Source: Candidatus Peregrinibacteria bacterium
GTDB lineage: Bacteria > Patescibacteriota > Gracilibacteria > UBA1369 > LOWO2-01-FULL-3
NCBI GenBank assembly: GCA_003566255.1
Contig: PXEC01000030.1
Location: forward strand, 1 to 10,092
Reading direction: 5' to 3'
Length of the DNA stretch: 10,092 nucleotides
The notes beneath the pieces are model-generated. The model did no database searches and was not told where the DNA came from. It was given only the letters and a program-made list of their open reading frames with translations. Each line of letters opens with the position of its first letter. Position 1 is the first letter of the stretch. Both the position numbers and the translations under genes were made by a program. Below, one piece after another: positions 1 through 6,136 of this stretch.

Positions 1-831
1 ATTTTTGAAACTTTTTTCGGGGGAGGGGTTCATGAGGGAGGAGGTCGTTCAAGAGCGGGAACGAGAGGTCCTATAAGAGGAGGCGATATTGAATCGGATA
101 TAAGAATCTCTTTTGAGGAGGCTGTTTTCGGCTGTGAAAAACAGTTGGAAATCACCAAAGCCGATGTCTGCCAAAAATGTAAAGGCAAGGGCGCGGAGCC
201 CGATTCGTCAATCATCAGTTGTAAAACATGCGGAGGCACCGGAGAAATAAGATCCGTCAGAAATACCATTCTGGGACAGATGGCCACCTCACGAACTTGT
301 GACGACTGCGGCGGTGAAGGCAGAGTTCCGGAGAAAAAATGTACAACCTGTCACGGGACCACAAGAAGCAGAGCGAAAGAAGTTGTAAAAGTAAAAATCC
401 CCGCGGGAGTGGACAACGGATCCACGATAAGATTGAGCGGAAAAGGAGAAGGAGGCGTGAAAGGCGGGTCTTCCGGAGACCTTTATATAAATCTTCATGT
501 TCAACCAAGCGGGAAATTCATCCGATCCGGCCATGACATCCATAGCACCGTGCGAATTCCCGTTGTGCAAGCGGTCCTGGGAGGAGAAGCCGAAGTTGAG
601 ACCGTGCACGGCAAAGAAAGGATAAAAATTCCTCCGGGAACCGAGGACGGAACGGTATTCAAAATAAAAGGAAAAGGTGTTTTTAATCCGGGGAGAGGTG
701 TTAAGGGAGATCATCTCGCGAAAGCAAAAGTGGAAATCCCGTCCAAACTTTCAAAAAAAGAAAAAGACCTTTATATACAGCTTGCGGAAGAAGCCGGCGC
801 GGATGTAAAAAAAGGAGGCTGGTTTTCTTGA
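1..831 (+). CDS. dnaJ: Chaperone protein DnaJ (Hsp40), 5' end cut off
   Basis: Co-chaperone that delivers unfolded clients to DnaK and stimulates its ATPase in the cytoplasm. The open frame enters at base 1 with no start; 276 residues are visible, so the J domain and most of the Gly/Phe region lie upstream (full DnaJ is about 370 residues). Visible residues 1-30 are the end of the G/F-rich stretch. The zinc-binding region follows, with CxxC pairs starting at visible residues 57 (CQKCKGKG), 74 (CKTCGGTG), 100 (CDDCGGEG) and 114 (CTTCHGTT). Then come the two beta-rich substrate-binding domains, with the typical KIPAGVDNGSTIRLSGKGE and IPPGTEDGTVFKIKGKG strings. All eight cysteines are present, but the fourth motif lacks its final glycine (T instead of G). 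The stop is TGA (829-831). Any grpE or dnaK neighbour would be outside the window. Identity is near certain. Confidence 0.97.
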   Translation: MFETFFGGGVHEGGGRSRAGTRGPIRGGDIESDIRISFEEAVFGCEKQLEITKADVCQKCKGKGAEPDSSIISCKTCGGTGEIRSVRNTILGQMATSRTCDDCGGEGRVPEKKCTTCHGTTRSRAKEVVKVKIPAGVDNGSTIRLSGKGEGGVKGGSSGDLYINLHVQPSGKFIRSGHDIHSTVRIPVVQAVLGGEAEVETVHGKERIKIPPGTEDGTVFKIKGKGVFNPGRGVKGDHLAKAKVEIPSKLSKKEKDLYIQLAEEAGADVKKGGWFS

Positions 832-885
832 GTTGTTTTTCAGAAATTGTTGCAAAAAAATGAGCTTCGTATTACAGTTTAGTAC

Positions 886-1455
886 ATGGACAGCGCGCAT
901 CTTTCATGGGATTTGTTTGTGATAGTATTCTTTGTTGTTATTGTGGCTTACAGTTTGATCATCGGCCGCGATAATACGCTGAAGGTCATTTTGGGGACTT
1001 ATGTTGCCGCGTTGGCGGCGGATGCTCTTGGGAATCTTTTCGGCGCTCATCTGGCGAGTTCCGAGTTCTTTATAAAACTTCTTCAATTGTTGCAATTGGG
1101 AACGGAAAGCGAATCCATCGTCTTTGTAAAAGTCCTTGTCTTTGTGATGATGGTGATATTGTTCGCGGTGAAAGGTGCTTTTGCCGTGGAAACCGCCGAC
1201 GACAGATCAGGGGCTGTAAGAATTATTTTGAGTTCCATCTATGCCGTTATGAGCGCGGGCCTGATCATAAGCGTTATTCTTGTTTTTGTTAGCGGATATT
1301 CTTTTGTTACCGGAACGGGGGGTACGGGAGCGGTTTTCGCGGAAATATATGAGGAATCCGTTTTGGTCAATTCAATGATAAAACACAGTTATTTGTGGTT
1401 CTCCATCCCTGCTCTTTCTTTTCTTATTCACAGTCTTTACAGTAAAAAAGCTTAA
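886..1455 (+). CDS. Multi-pass inner-membrane protein, unknown function
   Basis: 189 residues, not recognised as a named family. About five hydrophobic segments can be seen, near residues 9-27, 33-52, 78-97, 108-135 and 167-182. The short polar stretch between segments 3 and 4 holds ETADDRSGAVR, and the protein ends in a basic YSKKA tail. Size and topology recall CvpA (colicin V production)-type proteins, but I see no diagnostic motif, so this is only a suggestion. The ATG at 886 is chosen because it places the first membrane segment right behind a short polar N-terminus. The gene starts 54 nt after dnaJ in the same direction with no obvious terminator between, so read-through from dnaJ is possible. 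There is no Shine-Dalgarno; TACAGT (873-878) ends 7 nt before the ATG. The coding call is good, the function unknown. Confidence 0.85.
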   Translation: MDSAHLSWDLFVIVFFVVIVAYSLIIGRDNTLKVILGTYVAALAADALGNLFGAHLASSEFFIKLLQLLQLGTESESIVFVKVLVFVMMVILFAVKGAFAVETADDRSGAVRIILSSIYAVMSAGLIISVILVFVSGYSFVTGTGGTGAVFAEIYEESVLVNSMIKHSYLWFSIPALSFLIHSLYSKKA

Positions 1456-1462
1456 TTTTTCC

Positions 1463-1491
1463 TTGCTTTTAACCTCTTTGGTGCATAGAAT
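1463..1491 (+). promoter_or_regulatory. Sigma70-type promoter of the tRNA-Lys gene
   Basis: TTGCTT (1463-1468) and TAGAAT (1486-1491) are separated by exactly 17 bp. Each hexamer is close to consensus. Transcription would begin near 1498, about 10 nt before the tRNA 5' end, which is normal for a short tRNA leader removed by RNase P. This is the best-formed promoter in the window. Confidence 0.65.
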
Positions 1492-1508
1492 GTCCTAAGA
1501 TTTTTTGT

Positions 1509-1585
1509 GGGTCGGTAGCTCAGCCTGGTAGAGCAACAGCCTTTTAAGCTGATGGTCCTGGGTTCGAATCCCAGCCGACCCACCA
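1509..1585 (+). tRNA. trnK: tRNA-Lys (anticodon UUU)
   Basis: The full cloverleaf can be folded by eye. The acceptor stem GGGTCGG pairs with CCGACCC, the D stem is GCTC/GAGC, the anticodon loop CTTTTAA (1541-1547) has anticodon TTT at 1543-1545, and the T arm is CTGGG-TTCGAAT-CCCAG. The variable loop is 5 nt (TGGTC). Discriminator base A is followed by an encoded CCA (1583-1585). It reads both lysine codons AAA and AAG. One oddity is that the outermost anticodon-stem pair (27-43) is A opposite A, leaving four good pairs. It stands alone between two protein genes and has its own promoter; the next gene begins 28 nt after it. Confidence 0.97.
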
Positions 1586-1598
1586 GAAATTTTTATTT

Positions 1599-1605
1599 TT
1601 TAACC
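1599..1605 (+). promoter_or_regulatory. TTTAACC start-proximal motif (lipoprotein gene)
   Basis: TTTAACC ends 8 nt before the ATG at 1614, and no purine-rich ribosome-binding site is present. It lies between the tRNA 3' end and the gene, so it could act as a -10 element for a transcript with almost no leader, or as a non-standard ribosome-recruiting sequence. Confidence 0.4.
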
Positions 1606-1613
1606 TTACTCTT

Positions 1614-2189
1614 ATGAAGAGAAGCGTAAAAATCCTCCTGAGTCTGGGACTGATTTCCGTTTTTGCGGTTTTTGCTTTCGGTTGTGAGACCGAAGTTGAG
1701 GAAACGGATGTTGATGTTCCGGAAGTTGAGGAGACCGATGTAGAGCCGCAAACTTATGTCGGCGACAGCTTTGCTTTGGAATATCCCGGAACATGGGTTT
1801 ATGAACAGCCTGCCGACCATGTCCTTATTTTCAGTGGTCCTGAGGGAACCGAAGCTTATGACGCGACGGTAAATGTGCAAACTCTGGAAATGGGTGAAGC
1901 CTATCAAGAAATTGCGGATTTGTATGAGGACTTCAAAGTCCAGATTGAGGGTGTCGGCGGAACCATTTCCGAAATGGTGGAAAAAGATTTTCATCAAGAC
2001 GGTGAAGTCTTTGAGGCGGCTGAATTTTCTGCCGAATACGAGGATTTTGTTGTCTTTAATCAATTCCTCTTGGTTGTCGATCGCGGCGACGGTTATTTGC
2101 ATCAAGTAAGTTATACGGCTCCGAAAAACATATATGATGAGTATGAGCCTGTAGCGATGTCAATAATTGAGTCTTTTCAATTGATCTAA
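1614..2189 (+). CDS. Probable lipoprotein with PsbP/DUF1795-like domain
   Basis: 191 residues. The N-terminus (MKRSVKILL, then a hydrophobic run to residue 22) is a signal peptide ending in A-F-G-C, so Cys24 is the likely lipidated residue. The lipobox is imperfect, since F at -2 is unusual. Residues 25-46 form a very acidic linker containing EVEETDV twice. From about residue 47 comes a globular domain beginning YVGDSFALEYPGTWVYEQ, the opening seen in PsbP-like/DUF1795 surface proteins ('F-x-L-x-Y-P-x-x-W'). It continues as alternating strands to a helical end (PVAMSIIESFQLI). No catalytic residues are evident, and a role as an envelope-bound accessory protein is inference. The start is the only ATG before the signal peptide. 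The gene is monocistronic, bounded by the tRNA upstream and a strong terminator downstream. Confidence 0.88.
   Translation: MKRSVKILLSLGLISVFAVFAFGCETEVEETDVDVPEVEETDVEPQTYVGDSFALEYPGTWVYEQPADHVLIFSGPEGTEAYDATVNVQTLEMGEAYQEIADLYEDFKVQIEGVGGTISEMVEKDFHQDGEVFEAAEFSAEYEDFVVFNQFLLVVDRGDGYLHQVSYTAPKNIYDEYEPVAMSIIESFQLI
1692..1741 (+). repeat. Tandem direct repeat in acidic linker (2 copies, 30-nt period)
   Basis: A 20-nt unit at 1692-1711 recurs at 1722-1741 with two differences, both synonymous (GAA/GAG and ACG/ACC). It encodes the two EVEETDV copies after the lipidated cysteine. The pattern fits an internal duplication of 30 nt kept under selection for acidity. Confidence 0.7.
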
Positions 2190-2197
2190 TCTTAATT

Positions 2198-2228
2198 CTC
2201 GGGGCTTTATAAGCCCCGAGTTTTTTTT
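2198..2228 (+). terminator. Intrinsic (Rho-independent) terminator
   Basis: A perfect 10-bp GC-rich stem, CTCGGGGCTT (2198-2207) with AAGCCCCGAG (2211-2220), has a 3-nt loop and is followed directly by eight T residues (2221-2228). It lies 8 nt after the lipoprotein stop and separates that gene from the P-loop protein gene downstream. Confidence 0.95.
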
Positions 2229-2332
2229 ATTTCAGACAATACTTCGTGCACCCGAATTAAAAGGCTTCCGCTAAATAAAATCATCAGGTCTTTGAACTTC
2301 GCGCGGGTATTTTTTTGGGGTTTTTGCACAGC

Positions 2333-2360
2333 TTGGTTAACTTTGTTGCGGAAGTAAATT
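2333..2360 (+). promoter_or_regulatory. Possible promoter for the P-loop protein gene
   Basis: TTGGTT (2333-2338) and TAAATT (2355-2360) are 16 bp apart, and a promoter is expected here because a terminator precedes. The match is modest and overlaps the TTTAACC motif. A second possible -35, TTGCAC, lies at 2324-2329 but has no partner at good spacing. Confidence 0.3.
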
Positions 2361-2365
2361 TAACC
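2359..2365 (+). promoter_or_regulatory. TTTAACC start-proximal motif (P-loop protein gene)
   Basis: Same heptamer and same 8-nt distance to the ATG (2374) as at the lipoprotein gene. The bases around it differ between the two genes, so the identity is not due to a recent duplication. Confidence 0.4.
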
Positions 2366-2373
2366 TCGTTTCT

Positions 2374-4644
2374 ATGAAAACAGATATCCTGTCCCCTATG
2401 TTTTTCGGGGAAAAAGATATTCCGGTGAACGGAGAATGTTCGCCCGAAATCATCTTCCGTGATCCCAGATTCTCCGAACTCCTGGGTGAAGAATACGCGG
2501 AAGCCCTTCCCCTTTTCAAAAGAGTGCTGGCCGGAGATCAGTCGCTGTCCGGAGAAGATCTTAAAAAAGTGGCGGAGGCTTTTGAGGTCGCTTTGCTGAG
2601 ATGGCATGAAAAAGTGGCCCGCCTGGAACGGGTTGTTGATTTTGAAAGATCCGATGGAAAAGAAACTCCTTGGGACACGGAGGATCTTGCCAACGCTATA
2701 ACAAAAGCGGCGGAAACTTTTTTTGATAAACTTCGTTCTTTGGGACACAAATTCCGTGAAAATCCGGAGCTTGACGGCAAGGAGGCAAAAGTCATCAGGG
2801 AGATGATAAACGGAATCCTTGAGAGAATTTCTTCCGTTGTCGTTTATGAGGGAGCTCCCGTCGTCCGTGAACATATAAATAAGGAGCTAGCGGGAGTTTT
2901 TCAATTGAGGACTGTCGGCAATACAAAGGGACCGGACAAAAACGCCGCTCTTTATTTTCGAGGTTCCAAAAGAAGTGATCTTGCGGTTTGCACCGAAGGA
3001 GAGCGTCTTCTCAAAAATTTGGAAAAACATTCGTTGGATCCCGAAAAATATGAAGTCCTGACTTTGAAGTTGTCCGGAAATCCGGTTGTCATGGTTGCTC
3101 CCAGAGGCGCTCAAGGGTGTGTTGGATTGAAGGACCTGTTTGAAGAAACGGGAGTTATTCTTTCCCCCGATGAAGTCAAAACCGCTCCGGACATTATCTT
3201 TCTTGGCGCGCCGGATGAGGTTTTTGAAGGGATATCCGGGATAGTTCAGGGAAGTGAAGGAAAGATCCTTGAAGTTGAAGGAAGTTACAAACGATTTCAT
3301 TACACCGCGGAAAACGGGACCACCGTTTACGCAGTGGGCGGGGGAAAGGATGGAGAAGGCCGGGAACTGGATTACTTCGGTGTATTCAAAAAAGGTTCTT
3401 TTCAGTTGGCTTCAACAAGACAACTCCAAAGGGCCACCGAACTGTTGGCAAAAACCGGTCGCCCCGTGACCCAACCTTACGAAAAAGCAAACAGCGGGTT
3501 TAGATATAAAACCGGCGAACGTGAGATAAGCGATGAAGAAGCGGCAAAAGAAATGGTGGCTCCTTTTCACGGGACATTCCTTCTGTGGCATTACACGGAC
3601 ACTCCACTTGAGGAGTTGGAATCCAGAATAATCCCCAACAGAACGGTTCAACACACTCTTTTTGAAGGTCAATCGGGGATGGGGAAAAGTGAAATGGAGC
3701 AGTTCACCAGAGTTTTGCTTAGAAATCTGCGAATTCTGCATGACATCATGGAAAACAGTGACGATGCTCAGCTTAGAGAACTGGCGGAGGGGATAAGCAT
3801 GTTGAACGAGTTTCAAATATATTCCGCCGGCGATGACATGGGACAAATTTTCTTTGACGAAAAAACAAGAGCTTTGAAATGTAAAACACACGAGAGGGGA
3901 CGTTTCACAAGACTGGACAATGTCCCGGAATTTGAGGATCTGCAAGCAAGGGAGACAAAACCTCTCGGGGCGAACGGCGCGGAAATTTCGACCACAAACA
4001 ACAGAGTCATCCAGCGAGATAAAGAACTTGAAATCTTACATAAAGTCCCCATTTCCGTTCGCAATGCGGCTTTGGCAACAAATATGCCTCTGCCTGTCGA
4101 GGGTATTGATCCACGCAAACCCGTGCAGGAAGTTGATTTTGAGACATATATTCAGGCATTCGCTCTGTATCAGAATATCCCGAACGGCACAAAAGACTCC
4201 GTTGACCCGACGCAGAGTCCGGGAACAATGCATGAGTTCATGGGACAATACAGCGTTGCCGGTGGACCCGGATGCGAAAACGCGGTTGCCGTGAGAAAAT
4301 TCATGTTTGAAAGGGAAATCGCCAGAAGGAAAAGAACGGGAGACAACAAAATGCGTTTCTACATAATGAATACCGATATGGACAGGCCCTCCTGGATTGA
4401 CGAAGAAGAATATGCTTCTCTTAATGAGGCCGAAAAACAGAAAGTCGCTTTTGCCACGGTGGCCAGATCATGGGCCGATGTGGATGAGTTGCTTCCTTCA
4501 AAAGTTCAGGCGGCGTTCAAATTCGCGGAAGAAAACCTGGGCATCAATCTTGCTGAACTTGCTTACAGGTCAGAACGCATGAGCGCGACCGCGATGCGCC
4601 TTTACTTTGAGAAAAGGCTGGATAAGGTCAAAAATCGAAATTAA
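2374..4644 (+). CDS. Large P-loop protein with PEPCK/HPr-kinase-like core
   Basis: 756 residues, no signal peptide, probably cytoplasmic. The clearest motif is the phosphate-binding loop GQSGMGKS (residues 432-439, Lys438), of the G-x-S-G-x-G-K-[ST] form used by ATP/GTP phosphoenolpyruvate carboxykinases and HPr kinase. About 50 residues on, SAGDDMGQIFF (Asp487, Asp488) matches in place and form the second metal-binding motif of PEPCK (GDD). Two further matches are loose: STTNNRV (539-545), where PEPCK has its NTRxxYP substrate motif, and HEFMGQYSVAGGPG (620-633), where PEPCK has FLSGYT. The region before the P-loop is 431 residues against about 250 in PEPCK. Residues 40-170 look helical and 180-360 mixed; I recognise neither. 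The usual substrate arginines are not obvious, so PEP carboxykinase activity is doubtful and a protein or small-molecule kinase is equally possible. It probably forms an operon with the small gene 22 nt downstream. Coding status is certain, the reaction unknown. Confidence 0.93.
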   Translation: MKTDILSPMFFGEKDIPVNGECSPEIIFRDPRFSELLGEEYAEALPLFKRVLAGDQSLSGEDLKKVAEAFEVALLRWHEKVARLERVVDFERSDGKETPWDTEDLANAITKAAETFFDKLRSLGHKFRENPELDGKEAKVIREMINGILERISSVVVYEGAPVVREHINKELAGVFQLRTVGNTKGPDKNAALYFRGSKRSDLAVCTEGERLLKNLEKHSLDPEKYEVLTLKLSGNPVVMVAPRGAQGCVGLKDLFEETGVILSPDEVKTAPDIIFLGAPDEVFEGISGIVQGSEGKILEVEGSYKRFHYTAENGTTVYAVGGGKDGEGRELDYFGVFKKGSFQLASTRQLQRATELLAKTGRPVTQPYEKANSGFRYKTGEREISDEEAAKEMVAPFHGTFLLWHYTDTPLEELESRIIPNRTVQHTLFEGQSGMGKSEMEQFTRVLLRNLRILHDIMENSDDAQLRELAEGISMLNEFQIYSAGDDMGQIFFDEKTRALKCKTHERGRFTRLDNVPEFEDLQARETKPLGANGAEISTTNNRVIQRDKELEILHKVPISVRNAALATNMPLPVEGIDPRKPVQEVDFETYIQAFALYQNIPNGTKDSVDPTQSPGTMHEFMGQYSVAGGPGCENAVAVRKFMFEREIARRKRTGDNKMRFYIMNTDMDRPSWIDEEEYASLNEAEKQKVAFATVARSWADVDELLPSKVQAAFKFAEENLGINLAELAYRSERMSATAMRLYFEKRLDKVKNRN

Positions 4645-4650
4645 AATTTT

Positions 4651-4657
4651 TTTAACC
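4651..4657 (+). promoter_or_regulatory. TTTAACC start-proximal motif (85-residue protein gene)
   Basis: TTTAACC sits in the 22-nt gap after the previous stop codon and ends 9 nt before the ATG at 4667. Because this gene is probably co-transcribed with the one before it, this instance fits a translation signal slightly better than a promoter. Confidence 0.4.
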
Positions 4658-4666
4658 CATTTAAAT

Positions 4667-4924
4667 ATGTCTACTGAAAAATTTGAATCTCAGGGCATCG
4701 GAAAGCAAGAAGATTCGGTACCTGAAGATGCCGGAACTGCGGAGTCCGTTCGTGAAACGGTGGATAAAGTCCGCGGTGAAGTTTGTCCTCTCTTCGACAC
4801 GTCGTCCTCAAACTCCGATAGGTCCTGGGACGCCATTGAATATCCGGACCCTCCGAAGGATTGCCCCTCTCGTTCGGATTGCTCCCCTGACAGTAGAGGG
4901 GACTTGTTTTGGGTAGACGGCTAA
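4667..4924 (+). CDS. Small acidic, serine-rich hypothetical protein
   Basis: 85 residues, unrecognised. The first half (MSTEKFESQGIGKQEDSVPE onward) is acidic and probably disordered. The second half is rich in Ser, Asp and Pro, holds three cysteines (near residues 40, 66 and 71) and ends in GDLFWVDG. There is no signal peptide or membrane segment. An in-frame start further upstream would overlap the preceding gene, so the ATG at 4667 is preferred; it also has the TTTAACC motif at 9 nt. It follows the P-loop protein gene by 22 nt in the same direction, which suggests co-expression and perhaps a partner role. Low complexity and no recognised domain leave some doubt that it is translated. Confidence 0.6.
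   Translation: MSTEKFESQGIGKQEDSVPEDAGTAESVRETVDKVRGEVCPLFDTSSSNSDRSWDAIEYPDPPKDCPSRSDCSPDSRGDLFWVDG
4883..4908 (+). terminator. Weak hairpin near the end of the small gene
   Basis: TCCCCT (4883-4888) pairs with AGGGGA (4897-4902) around an 8-nt loop, followed by CTTGTTTT. Upstream CCCCTCT (4864-4870) could compete for AGAGGGG (4895-4901). The hairpin lies inside the coding region and its T-tract is broken, so a terminator role for the P-loop operon is only possible. Confidence 0.25.
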
Positions 4925-4926
4925 AG

Positions 4927-5934
4927 TCAGTTTTCTTCCTTTAGTTCGCCTGCCAGGTCCCTCTCCATTATTTCCTCGATCTCGGAGAGTTTGTCGGTCT
5001 TCGCCAGTGCCCACATAAGTTTTGTTACGGTTGCTTCCGTGGTCATGTCTTTGGATGAAATGGCTCCCGCCTTCTTAGCGGCGAGGCCGGCCTCGTAAGC
5101 GGTGAGATTTGAAGTTCCCATTTCCATTTGATTCGCCATTATCACCGGAATTCCCGCTTTTACCGCCTTTGATATCTGCGGAGCTATTGAATTTTCCTGA
5201 AACGGGATATTGCCCGGTCCGAATCCTTCTATCACTATTCCTCTTACTCCCCTTCTCATCGCTCCATCCAAAACGGAAGGATTGAACCCGGGGAACAACT
5301 TTATAAGCGCGATGTTCGCATCAAATTCAGGCCGATATTTCATCATCCTTTTCCTTCTTTTTTTGCGCCAATCGTAAAGTGTGTTCGGTCTTCCGAGTTC
5401 TCCAAGATAAGGGTAATTGGGAGAATGAAAAACATCCACAAAAGATTCTCTGTATTTCTTCGCTCTGTTTCCTCTTATGATCTTATTCGCGAAGACTATA
5501 CAGACCTCCGCGATGTCCAAAGTCGCGGTTATGCATGCATATATCAGATTGTTTCTTCCGTCGCTTGTTATCTGTTCCAGGGGGATTAGAGATCCCGTGA
5601 AAACTATCGGTTTGCTTAAATTTTGCAACGCGTATGAAACCGCGCTGGCCGAATATGCCATCGTGTCTGTTCCCTGCACCACAACAAATCCGTCATAACT
5701 TTCATAACTTTGATGGATTTTTTTTGCTATTTCCGTCCAGTTTGCAGGGCTGAAATTTGAGCTGTCCTTGTTCACTACCATCTTGAAATCCAGTTGCATG
5801 TGCCTCTGTATTTCCGGGATGTCCCTTATGATTTCCGCGGCGCAGGTGGCGGGTTGAAGAACTCCGGTTTTTGGATTTTTTGTCATGCCTATGGTCCCGC
5901 CCGCGAACAATAAGCATATTTTTGGTCTTCTCAT
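4927..5934 (-). CDS. ansA: L-asparaginase, cytoplasmic (type I-like)
   Basis: Hydrolyses L-asparagine to aspartate and ammonia. 335 residues, the normal length, with no signal peptide. The first catalytic motif AGGTIGM (residues 11-17) supplies the nucleophile Thr14. DSSNFSP (57-63) is the substrate-binding serine loop. The second motif is QGTDTMAYSASA (87-98) with Thr89 and Asp90, and TGSLIPLEQITSDGRNNL (113-130) and RGNRAKK (154-160, carrying the expected lysine) follow. The C-terminal domain has EGFGPGNIPF and the usual DMTxEAxxTKLMW string. One departure is that the family's HGTDT has Gln for His at residue 87; this residue is not a nucleophile. The gene converges on the small plus-strand gene with stop codons 2 nt apart, so the transcripts probably overlap. 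The stop is TGA. TAAAAT lies 6 nt before the ATG and AAGGA is too far off to be a good ribosome site. GatD-type or glutaminase activity cannot be excluded, but the cytosolic asparaginase fit is best. Confidence 0.93.
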   Translation of the reverse strand: MRRPKICLLFAGGTIGMTKNPKTGVLQPATCAAEIIRDIPEIQRHMQLDFKMVVNKDSSNFSPANWTEIAKKIHQSYESYDGFVVVQGTDTMAYSASAVSYALQNLSKPIVFTGSLIPLEQITSDGRNNLIYACITATLDIAEVCIVFANKIIRGNRAKKYRESFVDVFHSPNYPYLGELGRPNTLYDWRKKRRKRMMKYRPEFDANIALIKLFPGFNPSVLDGAMRRGVRGIVIEGFGPGNIPFQENSIAPQISKAVKAGIPVIMANQMEMGTSNLTAYEAGLAAKKAGAISSKDMTTEATVTKLMWALAKTDKLSEIEEIMERDLAGELKEEN

Positions 5935-5940
5935 GACGGT

Positions 5941-5994
5941 ATTTTATCCTTTTGCAACAAAAATAAAAGTAAAAAGACCCCCATTTTTTATCAA
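5941..5994 (-). promoter_or_regulatory. Possible promoter(s) of the asparaginase gene
   Basis: On the minus strand, TTGATA (5994-5989) is followed after 17 bp by TACTTT (5971-5966), a fair -35 with a weak -10. Nearer the gene, TAAAAT (5946-5941) is a better -10 with no good -35, and would start transcription at about the A of the ATG. The two cannot be ranked from sequence alone. Confidence 0.35.
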
Positions 5995-6095
5995 GCTAAA
6001 AACGGCTGTGCTAGGCGCTTTAGATTTTTTTTAGTTTTTTCTTAATTTTTTTTAACGGGAATTTAATTTTTGTTTGTTACGGTCGGTCTGCTCTT

Positions 6096-6103
6096 CACGC
6101 GTG
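6096..6103. other. 8-bp palindrome CACGCGTG in the divergent intergenic region
   Basis: The region 5935-6136 lies between the divergent asparaginase and cohesin/dockerin genes. It is AT-rich, with several T-runs on the plus strand (6024-6053). CACGCGTG is the one exact palindrome I can see and lies 33 nt before the plus-strand ATG, where an operator could sit. No other copy marks it as a regulon site, so this is a note, not a call. Confidence 0.2.
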
Positions 6104-6120
6104 GGGCCTAAAAATAAATT

Positions 6121-6127
6121 TCTAACA
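6121..6127 (+). promoter_or_regulatory. TCTAACA, variant of the start-proximal motif
   Basis: Differs from TTTAACA at one base and ends 9 nt before the ATG at 6137. The preceding AAAAATAAATTTC is AT-rich and no purine-rich ribosome site is present. Confidence 0.3.
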
Positions 6128-6136
6128 CACACAAAA

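Noticed and set aside
829..831. Possible TGA recoding to glycine, as in Gracilibacteria/Absconditabacteria
   Set aside because: TGA ends dnaJ and the asparaginase exactly at family-typical C-termini, and no conserved glycine in any gene here is encoded by TGA.
2229..2332. Gap after the terminator searched for a small RNA or riboswitch
   Set aside because: No stable hairpin or conserved box can be seen; only the weak promoter hexamers at its downstream end are worth noting.
3412..3945. Long minus-strand open frame (177 codons) opposite the P-loop protein gene, and similar antisense frames at 289-714, 1593-2105, 2284-2874 and 6937-7236
   Set aside because: Each lies opposite a well-supported gene; products have no domain-like pattern and start sites lack any signal. 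They follow from the codon usage of the real genes.
4607..4666. Upstream start extending the 85-residue protein to 105 residues
   Set aside because: It would overlap the end of the preceding gene by 38 nt and lacks any start signal, whereas ATG 4667 has the TTTAACC motif at 9 nt.
5996..6032. CTAAA/TTTAG inverted repeat followed by a T-run in the divergent intergenic region
   Set aside because: The paired ends are 5 bp only and the 18-nt interior does not pair, so it is not a convincing terminator or riboswitch.
6074..6136. In-frame upstream start that would add 21 residues to the LTD-cohesin-dockerin protein
   Set aside because: It would place a polar, Arg/Lys-containing stretch ahead of a clear signal peptide. 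The ATG at 6137 gives a normal one.
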